From JAALKW01 sp963974485 (GTDB lineage Bacteria > Pseudomonadota > Gammaproteobacteria > Legionellales > Legionellaceae), in contig CAXBBS010000011.1 in NCBI GenBank assembly GCA_963974485.1, forward strand, positions 1 to 64,000: a DNA stretch of 64,000 bases. The letters run 5' to 3'. Made by a program: the position numbers and the translations under genes. Each line of letters starts with the position of its first letter. Positions within the stretch are counted from its first letter, which is position 1. The notes under the pieces are model-generated. The model saw only the letters and a list, made by a program, of their open reading frames with translations, did no database searches and was not told where the DNA came from. Shown piece after piece: positions 9,418-18,081 of the stretch.

Positions 9418-9762
9418 ATGCGATTGCTTGGTTTGTTGTTCTTGGTTGCAAGCCTTACGATTCCTATGACGGCTTCAGCCGATTGCCGCGAAAATTGCTG
9501 TGACGACATGGGTGGCGTTCAATATTGTGACTCATCCGCCGGACGGTATGTTTGCCAAAATGGCCGTTATTCCAGTTGTTATTGCACGCGTCATGCCATC
9601 ATGAACATGCAAGCCTTTGAAGGCTGCTGCATGTGGAAAGGTGGTGTACTGCGCGTTGATGATAGAACCGGTTTTGTTATTTGTAATAACGGCGGTGTTT
9701 CGGCCATGTGTAGCTTAGGTAACCCAATTGAGGAAGCTGTGATTGGGCAACAAGCGTTTTAA
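9418..9762 (+). CDS. Small secreted cysteine-rich protein
   Basis: I choose ATG 9418 because the in-frame TTG at 9406 has no advantage and the ATG gives a clean signal peptide (MRLLGLLFLVASLTIP...TASA, cleavage near Ala-Asp). The mature part of about 93 aa holds some 12 cysteines, including paired CC, and two similar halves (CCDDMGGVQYCDSSAGRYVC and CCMWKGGVLRVDDRTGFVIC), so it looks like a duplicated disulfide-bonded module. The likely location is the periplasm or outside the cell. The function is unknown. It lies 47 bp after rmuC and could have its own promoter (TATACT at 9380-9385). Confidence 0.75.
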   Translation: MRLLGLLFLVASLTIPMTASADCRENCCDDMGGVQYCDSSAGRYVCQNGRYSSCYCTRHAIMNMQAFEGCCMWKGGVLRVDDRTGFVICNNGGVSAMCSLGNPIEEAVIGQQAF

Positions 9763-9777
9763 ATATAAATTATTGCA

Positions 9778-10506
9778 TTACGCGACCTGAATGAGTTGTT
9801 TCATCTCGCGTACAGCATCTTTAAAACCTACAAACAGCGCACGTGCCACAATCGCATGGCCAATGTTCAGTTCGTTCATCCCAGGAATACGCGCAATAGG
9901 CTTCACATTATGATAGTGCAAGCCATGCCCTGCATTTACAATAAGATTAAGCTTTGTAGCGTATTCCGCGGCTTGCTCAATACGCGCTAATTCTTTCATG
10001 ACGTCGGCTGGTGTTGTTGCATCCGCATAGCAGCCCGTGTGTATTTCTATCACTGGCGCGCCTGCTGCTGCTGCGGCTTCAATTTGTGCGTTCACGGGAT
10101 CGATAAACAATGATACTTCACTGCCTATGCTTTTCAAACGTTGAACCGCATCAACAACCGCTTGATAATGCGTAACCACATCTAAACCACCTTCGGTTGT
10201 GATCTCTTCGCGCTTTTCCGGTACAAAACACACATGCTCTGGCGAAATTTTTTCAGCAAATGCAACCATACCGTCCGTAATCGCAAGCTCTAAGTTCATA
10301 CGTGTTTGCAACGCTTCTTTAAATATTAAAACATCACGCGGTTGGATATGCCGATGATCTTCACGTAAGTGCAGCGTAATACCATCTGCGCCTGCTTCTT
10401 CAGCATCCAGTGCGGCTTTGAGTGGATCGGGGTATTTTGTTCCACGTGCTTGCCGCAGTGTTGCTACATGATCGATATTCACACCTAATAAAACATGCCT
10501 ATACAT
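9778..10506 (-). CDS. pdxJ: Pyridoxine 5'-phosphate synthase PdxJ
   Basis: PdxJ condenses 1-deoxyxylulose 5-phosphate with aminoacetone phosphate in the final ring-closing step of pyridoxal phosphate synthesis. Family motifs are present: LGVNIDHVATLRQARGT, DGITLHLREDHRHIQ, CFVPEKREEITTEGG, VSLFIDPV, IEIHTGCYA and NAGHGLHYHNV. I start at ATG 10506, which has GAGG 8 nt upstream; the longer frame from 10536 adds ten residues not typical of the family. In many gamma-proteobacteria pdxJ follows recO; here era-recO is about 7 kb away, so that operon is split. Confidence 0.95.
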   Translation of the reverse strand: MYRHVLLGVNIDHVATLRQARGTKYPDPLKAALDAEEAGADGITLHLREDHRHIQPRDVLIFKEALQTRMNLELAITDGMVAFAEKISPEHVCFVPEKREEITTEGGLDVVTHYQAVVDAVQRLKSIGSEVSLFIDPVNAQIEAAAAAGAPVIEIHTGCYADATTPADVMKELARIEQAAEYATKLNLIVNAGHGLHYHNVKPIARIPGMNELNIGHAIVARALFVGFKDAVREMKQLIQVA

Positions 10507-10591
10507 TGATTTTCCTCGAGCTAAACAAAGCTTCATGTTTTACCAGAAATTTACATACAACGCATGCTTATTTTAGATTTAATATTTTAGA

Positions 10592-11521
10592 TTAACGTTG
10601 AGTCCCTAAGGCTTTTGCATTTCCGGTCCATTTCAAACCAAAAACTAACCCTTGAAGAGCAAAGTTAGTCGACGTCGTGTTAACCGTATCATAACGCAAA
10701 TTATAATTATCGAAGATTGTGGAGCTAAAATAGTTAATCCACATCCATCCCGCATCTAACGTTATTGCACCATACGTGGCATCGTAAGTATATTTCGCGC
10801 CTAGTTTAGTTTCTAACTCAGGGACAATGGTAGAAACACTCACATGACGATCGGAATATAATGCTGCATACGTTGTATTCGACGCATGCTTTCCCGCTAA
10901 GATAGCTGTTGCTACATTTCCATAAATATCAATATGATTGACAAAATGATGGGTTAAGTTAGCCCCAACACGCGCGCCAACACCATTAAAGAATCGATCA
11001 ATCACAGCACTGTTAGCCGCCCCATTATCTAAAACAACATAGCGTTTTTCATCAGTTAAAATTTGGGCGTATGTCAAACCTGCATGCAACCGAGCTGAGT
11101 TATTATCTGATAACCGAGAGGTATGACCCAATTCGATATTTACCGCATTCCAACTCGGGATAATTTTACCGTATACGACCGATAAAGGATCCCCGGCTCC
11201 AGAAAGCAAGCCACCAAAATCTTTAGATATCGCTTTCTCAATACGGTACCATTCTAAATTAACATCAGAAGCATCACTCCAAGCATACGCTCCATACACT
11301 TTAAAACCCCATAAATATGGGCGAGGTTGTGTTGCATGACTTGTTTGTTGGGTTGATGTTTGCCTTAATCCCCGATAATTAATATCACCATAATCGGGCT
11401 GCATATATAATGCATCGGCACCAAGAGACCATTTAGAAGGTGTTGCATCCATTGCCCCCGTCGTACCAGCATGAGACGAAGCTGCCACAGAAATTAACAT
11501 AGGTAATAATAATCGTTTCAT
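10592..11521 (-). CDS. Outer membrane beta-barrel, Legionella OMP type
   Basis: The 309-aa product has a signal peptide (MKRLLLPMLISVAASSHA) and then alternating amphipathic strands throughout. SLGADALYMQPDYGDINY near the N-terminus, a long midsection with HAGLTYAQI and GVGARVGANLTHHF, and the C-terminal strand VFGLKWTGNA fit the Legionella major outer membrane protein family (Pfam Legionella_OMP). It probably forms a pore or adhesin-like barrel. It is monocistronic, and the region upstream holds an insertion-sequence relic. Confidence 0.8.
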   Translation of the reverse strand: MKRLLLPMLISVAASSHAGTTGAMDATPSKWSLGADALYMQPDYGDINYRGLRQTSTQQTSHATQPRPYLWGFKVYGAYAWSDASDVNLEWYRIEKAISKDFGGLLSGAGDPLSVVYGKIIPSWNAVNIELGHTSRLSDNNSARLHAGLTYAQILTDEKRYVVLDNGAANSAVIDRFFNGVGARVGANLTHHFVNHIDIYGNVATAILAGKHASNTTYAALYSDRHVSVSTIVPELETKLGAKYTYDATYGAITLDAGWMWINYFSSTIFDNYNLRYDTVNTTSTNFALQGLVFGLKWTGNAKALGTQR

Positions 11522-11582
11522 TTTTATCCTTAAAAATTTAGTTATTATTTTTGCTCTTGCCCTGAAAAAATAGACACCACAC

Positions 11583-11872
11583 TAAGCGACCATTTTAATT
11601 TCAAACACTTCAGGAATTTTATAACCAATCGTGGAATGAAGTCGTTTTCGATTGTAGTATATTTCGATGTATTCAAGCACCACATTTTTTGTAAGGGTCC
11701 TTGTTGTTAATCTCTCCCTATGAATTGCTTCAACTATAAAGTGACTCGGCAACCCTCAATCTTTAGCTACTTGGGGAACACCTTCTTTTTCGGAGCGCTC
11801 AAGAGCAAGATCTTTAAATTGGGGGCTATATTTCTTTCTGGCAATTTTTTTTCTGATGCCTATTTTAGATTT
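11583..11872 (-). pseudogene. IS3-family transposase relic
   Basis: Reading the minus strand, the orfA-like start IARKKYSPQFKDLALERSEK...GVPQVAKD runs into a stop and then, without the catalytic core, into the typical orfB C-terminus TKNVVLEYIEIYYNRKRLHS and TIGYKIPEVFEI. Helix-turn-helix and integrase ends are joined by a large deletion, so the relic is inactive. It fills most of the 491-bp gene-free gap 11522-12012; the rest is AT-rich and shows nothing else I can support. Confidence 0.75.
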
Positions 11873-12012
11873 AATACCAAATTTATATAATATTGACACC
11901 CCCTACCATTTCACCTATTTTATTAGTTAATTAAAAAATTACTTAAAAAATCAGCCTGTGATTAATACATCAGCATTCCACCTTACTGATTCAACCCAAG
12001 GACCTATCATTC

Positions 12013-13461
12013 ATGATGCGATTCTTAAGCACACTTATAGCTTTATGTTTGTTTATATCTAGTTCGATAGTGGCTAGCAGTACACCATTAACGATTACCC
12101 CCCTAGCAACACCAAAATTCTCTCTTCCATTAAACAATACCGTTCGAGTAAAGTATAAACTTACGAATCAATCCAGCAATCAATACATGTTTACCATGAA
12201 CCCTATCGCTGGCATTACCCAATTGCCATCACTGCTAGGTGGTTGTGGTAACCCAGTGGTGTTGTCAGGGCATACGTCATGCATTATTACATTGCTCATA
12301 AATGGCGCCCAATTCACTGAATTACCTGTGAGTACGCTACCCATTTTTTGTCAAAATGGCTCACCGTTTGCGTGTTTTCGCCCAGCGCGCAAAGATACAC
12401 TTCAGATCACGCAAGCACCAGCAACAACAAATGCAACACTTGTTGTGACCGACTCTCCCTTGACCTTAATAACAAATGGGGACTCTGGAAAACTCACCGT
12501 TACGAACACATCGCTCGATATAGCGGCGACGAGTATCACAGCTAATTTGGCCGGTACCGCATTAGACGGGCATGTCACAGAAATAGGTAACACCTGTTCC
12601 AGCCTATCGCCTCAAGCAAGTTGTACGCTCACCTACCTGCCAGGTAACACGGTTGTACCCATGACTGATTTTATCATTCAAGGGAGTAATACAAACTCAA
12701 TCATTGCTGCCATGCAGGTTTCAGATATTCCTCCCCCCCCTATTCCAACACTTGTTTCTCCATCATCGGGACCGGCTTCTGGAGGTACAGGTGTTATTGT
12801 AACAGCTGAAGATCTTACCGGTGCAACAAGTATTTCTTTCGGTGGTGTGACCACGACTTTAAACATCGTGAATTCAACAACCGTAACGGCTGTTGCGCCC
12901 GCTCATGCCGAGGGTGCTGTTGATGTGGTGGTGACAACACCGAACGGTGATGTGACCGCGCAACAAGGCTATACCTACTTAGCCACAGCCGTTGGACAAC
13001 GGGCTTCCGGCGGGACGATCGCATGCCTTGACGACACAGATCAAGATTATTTGATTGCAGCGGTTACCGATAACGGTGTAGATTTCGTATGGGGCGGTTT
13101 TGGCACAACAACAAACGCAAGCAGTACCACAGATGGTGCAACGAATACGGCAATCATTATCCAGATACTGGGTGATAATGGAGGCACGCCATATGCAGCG
13201 CAACTTTGTGCTGATTACGAAGTGGATTCACAAGGCAATACCCCCTGCCAATCAGGTAATATCTGTTACACCGACTGGTTTTTGCCTGCCGTACTTCAAC
13301 TCCAGTGCATCTATGGTAACCGGGATGCGGTCGGTGGATTCTCTACAACAGATCATTATTGGAGCTCGACAGAAAACGATAGTTTCGAGGCATGGGGGAC
13401 GTACCTTACAATCAAAGATAGTCCTCAACGCGTGCGTTGTGTTCGGAGTTTTGCGCCTTAA
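12013..13461 (+). CDS. Secreted IPT/TIG-domain protein with Lcl (DUF1566) C-terminus
   Basis: The 482-aa product has a signal peptide (residues 1-21), then a region with choice-of-anchor-like beta repeats and cysteines (CSSLSPQASCTLTYLPG). An IPT/TIG immunoglobulin-like domain follows (PTLVSPSSGPASGGTGV to QQGYTYL, about residues 250-330). The C-terminal Lcl/DUF1566 domain ends in the hallmark WSSTENDS...RVRCVRSF. Such domains occur in surface or collagen-like adhesins of Legionella. A paralogue without the IPT domain is at 53273-54718. AAGGA precedes the two possible ATGs. Surface adhesion is inferred. Confidence 0.8.
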   Translation: MMRFLSTLIALCLFISSSIVASSTPLTITPLATPKFSLPLNNTVRVKYKLTNQSSNQYMFTMNPIAGITQLPSLLGGCGNPVVLSGHTSCIITLLINGAQFTELPVSTLPIFCQNGSPFACFRPARKDTLQITQAPATTNATLVVTDSPLTLITNGDSGKLTVTNTSLDIAATSITANLAGTALDGHVTEIGNTCSSLSPQASCTLTYLPGNTVVPMTDFIIQGSNTNSIIAAMQVSDIPPPPIPTLVSPSSGPASGGTGVIVTAEDLTGATSISFGGVTTTLNIVNSTTVTAVAPAHAEGAVDVVVTTPNGDVTAQQGYTYLATAVGQRASGGTIACLDDTDQDYLIAAVTDNGVDFVWGGFGTTTNASSTTDGATNTAIIIQILGDNGGTPYAAQLCADYEVDSQGNTPCQSGNICYTDWFLPAVLQLQCIYGNRDAVGGFSTTDHYWSSTENDSFEAWGTYLTIKDSPQRVRCVRSFAP

Positions 13462-13578
13462 TAAAAACAGAACGCACCCAGTTATTAACCTTTTATCTAT
13501 ACTGCGCAGAATAAATCCCATCTTTTTATGATTTTATAAATCAATCAAATCACCAAGGCACAGAGTATTCTTTTAATG

Positions 13579-13587
13579 TGATATAAT
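13579..13587 (+). promoter_or_regulatory. Extended -10 promoter
   Basis: TGaTATAAT (TG at 13579-13580, TATAAT at 13582-13587) lies 70 bp upstream of the 13657 gene. No clear -35 is visible. Confidence 0.5.
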
Positions 13588-13656
13588 TATGTTAATAAAC
13601 AAGCTATTAAGCCACAAAAATCAACACGCATCTAACCCCCTTGAGAGATATGAAGC

Positions 13657-15624
13657 ATGCCCGTTTTGTCCGAAAACAATAAAGCTATTTTTATTGAATT
13701 AAAAGCCGCGTTTAATAACTTGCCCTGGTACGGAAAAATTATCCCTCCACGCTCACTAGCCATCGAACTTAATAACATGGATGACGTAAACCCATCCCTT
13801 CAAAGCGCTTTTTACACGCATCAGGCATATATCAAACACATCTGGCTTTTTAATCCACTTGCGGCGTTTGCTGATACCCCGCTTTATCAAGCTCTTCTGG
13901 TAATCCAACGGCTCGATCTTTTATCCGGAGAACATGCGCAAGCTAATTTTAATGCCGTAGCAAGACATCCCAATCTTGATTGGATTGTTAGCACGCTAAA
14001 AGCCCTTCACACCGCAGGGCTTTTATCTGGAGCATGGGCACAAGCTAATTTTGATGCTGTGGTCAATAACCCAAACCTTGGTGGAGTAGCTAATATACTT
14101 CTGATTCTTCATGTTACAGGGCTTCTGTCCCAACCCTATGCGCAAACTATGCGGGATGCTGCCACAGCACATCCCAACCCTGGCGGCGTTGCTAACGCGC
14201 TAAAAGCCCTCCACAGAACAGAGTTTTTGTCTGGACCCTATGCGAAAGCTAATTTTGATGCTGTTATACATCACCCCAATGCATACGGCCTTGCCGGCAT
14301 GCTTCAAGTTCTGTTGAGTGCGGGACTTTTATCTGGACCCTATTCAGAAGCAAACTTAACGGCCGCATTAGAACACCGAGCCCCTTACGGCCTTGCCAGA
14401 GCCTTCCAACTTAGCCATGCCCCCAGCGCAAATATACAAGCCCAGTTTGATACCCTGATAGGCTATTCAGCCATTTTATTTTCTGATGAAACACTCCCAT
14501 TATGGAGTCAAATATCAAGAGATATGTTTACAGAAGCGCACTGGAGCCGTATTCTTCAGATTTGCCGAGCAAATCAAAACACCCCCGCCATTGGCCAGAT
14601 ACACTTAACGCGTTACATCAACCAAGAGGTTCTCCAATTAGATCCTACAGAACCCCAGGCGTTTAATACAAAACAAAGTACGCATGTTGCAAGCGTGCAC
14701 CAAACAGTGTCTGAATCAGCCTTACGACTGAATCATCGGTATGAGGATAAAATATCAAACTTAGAATCTAAATTAAACACAATAGAAACCTGGGTAAACA
14801 CACACGAAAAGCATGAGATTGAACAACGCGCGATTCAACAACTTGTTCACTCACCGTATGAATTTATTGAACCAAAATCAAATATAACAACAAAAATGCT
14901 CATAGCACTCAGTTGGGAAGCCATCCATGATGACTCAATGAGGTTGGGTGACTTAGAGGATGCAGAAGTATTATTTCTACAGGGCTTGTTTGATATACAA
15001 CGAGCTTATAACTTATCAGATACATTTGAAGATCGAGGTGAAGCAGATAAAACAGCGTGTGCATCAGGTACGTTCAACAAACTGATTGAAAAACTGGTCG
15101 GCGTGCATCCAGAAGCCGAGCTGAAATACATCACCAAACGAGGTGCCATGCTTAAACTTATACCGCTTATCCGTTTAGCAGCAACACAGGTTTTAAGCTT
15201 AAATAATTTAGATATTTTGGATAATTTAACTGTCGCTTCATTAAAAGAAAAAATTCAGCCAAGCGTACGAGAGCAGCTTCTTTTTGAATACGGGGCTTCG
15301 GTTGAAGCATTAACCAAAAACTATGATACGTTCGAAAAACTCAAAGCATCTCCTCATGATTATGCGCTCTTTCAAGCAGCACTCCAACTCGAGCAAGATG
15401 AAGGGCTCGAGCTCATGATCGAAGGTAAGCTGCTTGCCCCTGATGACGAACTCGATCAAGAACTCATGAACTTAATCACGGCAATCAATATAAAAAATAC
15501 CAAGCCTAAAACGCATCAAGCACTTCGAGAAACACGCCTTAAGTTTTTTGAATCCTATCATGACCAATTTAAGCTTAATGACCAAGCACCAGCACAAAAA
15601 ATTAATATTAGTAATAATTATTGA
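13657..15624 (+). CDS. QAN-type 34-aa helical-repeat protein (effector-like)
   Basis: The 655-aa product has an unrecognised N-terminus (about 1-85), then about five tandem repeats of 34 aa with the pattern GLLSGPYAQANFDAVxxHPN followed by GGVANALKALH (residues about 86-250). A long helical C-terminal half with a coiled-coil stretch (EDKISNLESKLNTIETW) follows. Legionella-like amoebal bacteria encode many proteins with such repeats. A second member runs off the right edge of the window at 63321. GAGAG lies before the ATG. It has no signal peptide, so if exported it would need a non-Sec system. Effector status is inferred. Confidence 0.75.
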   Translation: MPVLSENNKAIFIELKAAFNNLPWYGKIIPPRSLAIELNNMDDVNPSLQSAFYTHQAYIKHIWLFNPLAAFADTPLYQALLVIQRLDLLSGEHAQANFNAVARHPNLDWIVSTLKALHTAGLLSGAWAQANFDAVVNNPNLGGVANILLILHVTGLLSQPYAQTMRDAATAHPNPGGVANALKALHRTEFLSGPYAKANFDAVIHHPNAYGLAGMLQVLLSAGLLSGPYSEANLTAALEHRAPYGLARAFQLSHAPSANIQAQFDTLIGYSAILFSDETLPLWSQISRDMFTEAHWSRILQICRANQNTPAIGQIHLTRYINQEVLQLDPTEPQAFNTKQSTHVASVHQTVSESALRLNHRYEDKISNLESKLNTIETWVNTHEKHEIEQRAIQQLVHSPYEFIEPKSNITTKMLIALSWEAIHDDSMRLGDLEDAEVLFLQGLFDIQRAYNLSDTFEDRGEADKTACASGTFNKLIEKLVGVHPEAELKYITKRGAMLKLIPLIRLAATQVLSLNNLDILDNLTVASLKEKIQPSVREQLLFEYGASVEALTKNYDTFEKLKASPHDYALFQAALQLEQDEGLELMIEGKLLAPDDELDQELMNLITAINIKNTKPKTHQALRETRLKFFESYHDQFKLNDQAPAQKINISNNY

Positions 15625-15632
15625 TAATTGAT

Positions 15633-15673
15633 TGTCATACCATCAATTATCAACCATAATTGATGGTATGACA
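15633..15673. promoter_or_regulatory. Perfect 18-bp inverted repeat
   Basis: Arms 15633-15650 and 15656-15673 (TGTCATACCATCAATTAT and its complement) flank the 5-nt loop CAACC. It starts 9 bp after the stop at 15624 and ends 20 bp before the ATG at 15694. There is no U-run, so it is either a Rho-dependent or symmetrical terminator, or an operator/leader hairpin for the ATPase gene. Confidence 0.7.
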
Positions 15674-15693
15674 TAACAAAAATCACTCAAACT

Positions 15694-16863
15694 ATGTTTT
15701 CTCGCTTATTTAAACTACCTCTCATGCATCAAGATAGCTTATTTATTTTTGGCCCGAGAGGTACTGGAAAAACGCAATGGCTCAAACATAACCTGTTGGA
15801 GCACCCACACACCTACATCGATTTACTTGATCCTCTGACCTATCGGACACTTAAAGCCAAACCCGAATCTTTACGTGAAAAGATTTTACTGAAAAATAAC
15901 CACTGGATAGTCATCGATGAAGTTCAAAAAATTCCTGAATTATTAGATGAAGTTCATCGATTAATTGAGCATGAAGCACAGCGTTTTATCCTAACGGGCT
16001 CTTCTGCAAGAAAGCTTAAGCGCGATGGCGTTAATTTATTAGCAGGTCGTGCTATTCGCTACCATATGCACCCTCTGACCATTCAAGAATTAAACGATGA
16101 CTTTTCACTTGAACATGCTTTAACCTTAGGCATGCTACCCGCAACGTATACTTATCAAGATCCTGCTGGTTACTTAGCAACGTACGTTGATATATATTTA
16201 CGCGAAGAAGTCATGCAAGAAGGACTCACTCGAAACGTTTCTGCCTTTGCACGCTTTCTTGAAGTCGCTAGTTTCTCACAAGGCGCCGTGATTAATGCAA
16301 CCGAGATTGCACGAGAAGTCGGTGTTAATCGTCAAGTTATTCAAAATTATTTTAGCATTTTAAATGATCTTCTATTAGCTCATACCCTGCCTGCGTTTAC
16401 CAAAAAATCCAAGCGTCGCTTAATCACAACCAACAAATTTTATTATTTTGATGCGGGAGTTTATACGCAATTACGCCCTAAAGGCATATTGGATGCCCCC
16501 AGCGAAATAGCGGGAATGGGATTAGAAACGCTTTTTTATCAATCTATACTTGCTCTGATTGATTACGATCGGCTAAACATTCAAGTTTTTTATTGGCGTA
16601 CAACCACCGGTACAGAAGTAGATTTTGTTGTGTATGGAGAAGATAAGCTGCTTGCATTTGAAATTAAGCATACCCAAACCATCACGCCGAAAATGCTGCA
16701 TGGATTAAAGCAATTCAAACAAGATTATCCTATGGCCGAGTTATTTCTTGTATATACAGGAGCAGACATCCTGCATTTAAGTCAGAACATAACAGCCTTG
16801 CCAATAACAACAGCATTAAAAAAATTACCCGACTTACTTAAAAGCAGTACTGCTCAAATGTGA
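15694..16863 (+). CDS. AAA+ ATPase with DUF4143 domain
   Basis: The 389-aa product belongs to the widespread ATP-binding AAA/DUF4143 family. The P-loop is FGPRGTGKTQ (about residues 19-28), Walker B is HWIVIDEVQ, sensor-like FILTGSSARKL follows, and the winged-helix linker is INATEIAREVGVNRQVIQNY. The C-terminal DUF4143 part shows EVDFVVYG...LLAFEIKHT, which resembles a PD-(D/E)xK nuclease core. The biological role of the family is unclear; some members are suspected in defence or toxin-antitoxin-like settings. No clear ribosome-binding site is seen. The perfect inverted repeat just upstream may control it. Confidence 0.88.
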   Translation: MFSRLFKLPLMHQDSLFIFGPRGTGKTQWLKHNLLEHPHTYIDLLDPLTYRTLKAKPESLREKILLKNNHWIVIDEVQKIPELLDEVHRLIEHEAQRFILTGSSARKLKRDGVNLLAGRAIRYHMHPLTIQELNDDFSLEHALTLGMLPATYTYQDPAGYLATYVDIYLREEVMQEGLTRNVSAFARFLEVASFSQGAVINATEIAREVGVNRQVIQNYFSILNDLLLAHTLPAFTKKSKRRLITTNKFYYFDAGVYTQLRPKGILDAPSEIAGMGLETLFYQSILALIDYDRLNIQVFYWRTTTGTEVDFVVYGEDKLLAFEIKHTQTITPKMLHGLKQFKQDYPMAELFLVYTGADILHLSQNITALPITTALKKLPDLLKSSTAQM

Positions 16864-16948
16864 TCACGTTACCATCATCCCTTCGTCGACAACGTGGAGA
16901 CATCACACCACAAATCAGCGTCAATTAATGTCTAACTGATTTTATATT

Positions 16949-16966
16949 TGACATATGTGCTATAAT
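16949..16966 (+). promoter_or_regulatory. Promoter with extended -10; motif shared with 54858-54875
   Basis: The -10 element is consensus TGcTATAAT (16958-16966). TGACATATGTGCTATAA (16949-16965) differs at one base from the sequence upstream of the outer membrane gene at 54923. Confidence 0.65.
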
Positions 16967-17030
16967 CTGTCATGATCTTCTTTTTTATTTTTATGTTCTA
17001 TTTTTTAAATTTTAAAAAGGAATGTCATTT

Positions 17031-17381
17031 ATGAAAATATTAAACAATATATTAAGCCTGATGATGTTAGGTAACAACACAGCACGAGAAGCGTATACAG
17101 CGCTTGATCGCATGCATGTGCATGATGAAACGATAGAAACGTTGGAAACGACGAACATGATTCTAGACCTGCTAGAAGAAGATCCAGAAATTGTACCTGA
17201 TGCACAAGATGCACCGGCACCAAAACAACAAGAAACCATACCGCAGCCAACACAAGCACCAACGGCCGTGCCAACAGCACGACCAACATCACAACCAACA
17301 GCACTACCAACACAGCTGCAAGTCGAGCCAGTAGCTCCTGTCGAAGTTGTACCTCCAGTTCGAGGAAGACTTGCCGGCTAA
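17031..17381 (+). CDS. Small protein with Pro/Thr-rich repeat tail
   Basis: The product is 116 aa from ATG 17031. I prefer this to the ATG at 17022 because AAAGG (17016-17020) is spaced correctly only for the former. Residues 1-55 are helical; residues 60-105 are a low-complexity tail of PT/PTA units (APTAVPTARPTSQPTALP). The nucleotide repeat is cca-aca/gca. The gene is strongly promoted and solitary, converging on recO with only 7 bp between. The tail could be a flexible linker or surface-exposed stalk, but there is no obvious signal peptide. Function unknown. Confidence 0.65.
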   Translation: MKILNNILSLMMLGNNTAREAYTALDRMHVHDETIETLETTNMILDLLEEDPEIVPDAQDAPAPKQQETIPQPTQAPTAVPTARPTSQPTALPTQLQVEPVAPVEVVPPVRGRLAG

Positions 17382-17388
17382 TCTAATG

Positions 17389-18081
17389 TTACGATTGATA
17401 CAACGCACGTGTTTCAATCACCGCACCATCCAGTAAATGATTGATACCGCGGCGCATAATACGCTTCGCGGTTTTTAAAACATCAACATCGGTCCATACA
17501 TCGGCAGCAATCGCAAGAATATGCGCGCCTAAATAATCTTGATTCGCACTGTTCGATAATACAAAACCTTCACCAGGAATAAACGTGTAATATTTGTCTT
17601 CTAAAACAGTTTGCCCTGTATCGGCTTCTTCTGTATATGAAATTTGATAACCTGAAAGATGAATGAGATTGCGTTCAAATTTTCGCAAAATAATTTCGAG
17701 TTGCGTACGTTGCGAGCAACGCACTAACAGGCGGATGGTTTGCTCATAGGTTTCATACAGCATAGGTTCTGAGACATCGGGTTTTAAAGCACGGTACAAC
17801 ACTTCGTTGATGTACATCCCTGCCAGTAAAATTTCACCTTGCAGCAAATCTGATGTTGCTGCAATCTCAATTTGTTTGACATACATGCCATAGGGTCGTT
17901 CGTTAATTGACAGCCAGAGTGGCGTAAACGGCTGTAAGATGGCCCGCTTTTTGGGAGAACGCCCGCCTTGACAGTACGCACGGACCAAACCACGCTCACG
18001 CGTTAAAAAAAACACCTCTGTAGTACTATTTTTAGCGAGTCGTTGATGCAACAACCACGCTGATAATCCGTCAGTTATCAT
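17389..18081 (-). CDS. recO: DNA repair protein RecO
   Basis: RecO helps load RecA onto gapped ssDNA with RecR in the RecFOR pathway. The 230-aa product has the N-terminal OB fold (AWLLHQRLAKNSTTEVFFLTRERG, LVRAYCQGGRSPKKR) and the helical C-terminus (ELLR-type region LVRCSQRTQLEIILRKFERN). Length is normal. Its start overlaps the end of era by 11 bp, so the two are co-transcribed as in other gamma-proteobacteria. Confidence 0.93.
   Translation of the reverse strand: MITDGLSAWLLHQRLAKNSTTEVFFLTRERGLVRAYCQGGRSPKKRAILQPFTPLWLSINERPYGMYVKQIEIAATSDLLQGEILLAGMYINEVLYRALKPDVSEPMLYETYEQTIRLLVRCSQRTQLEIILRKFERNLIHLSGYQISYTEEADTGQTVLEDKYYTFIPGEGFVLSNSANQDYLGAHILAIAADVWTDVDVLKTAKRIMRRGINHLLDGAVIETRALYQS

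Noticed and set aside
13100..13531. 143-aa reading frame overlapping the Lcl gene
   Set aside because: It lies in another frame of a well-supported CDS, lacks a ribosome-binding site and its sequence is not protein-like.
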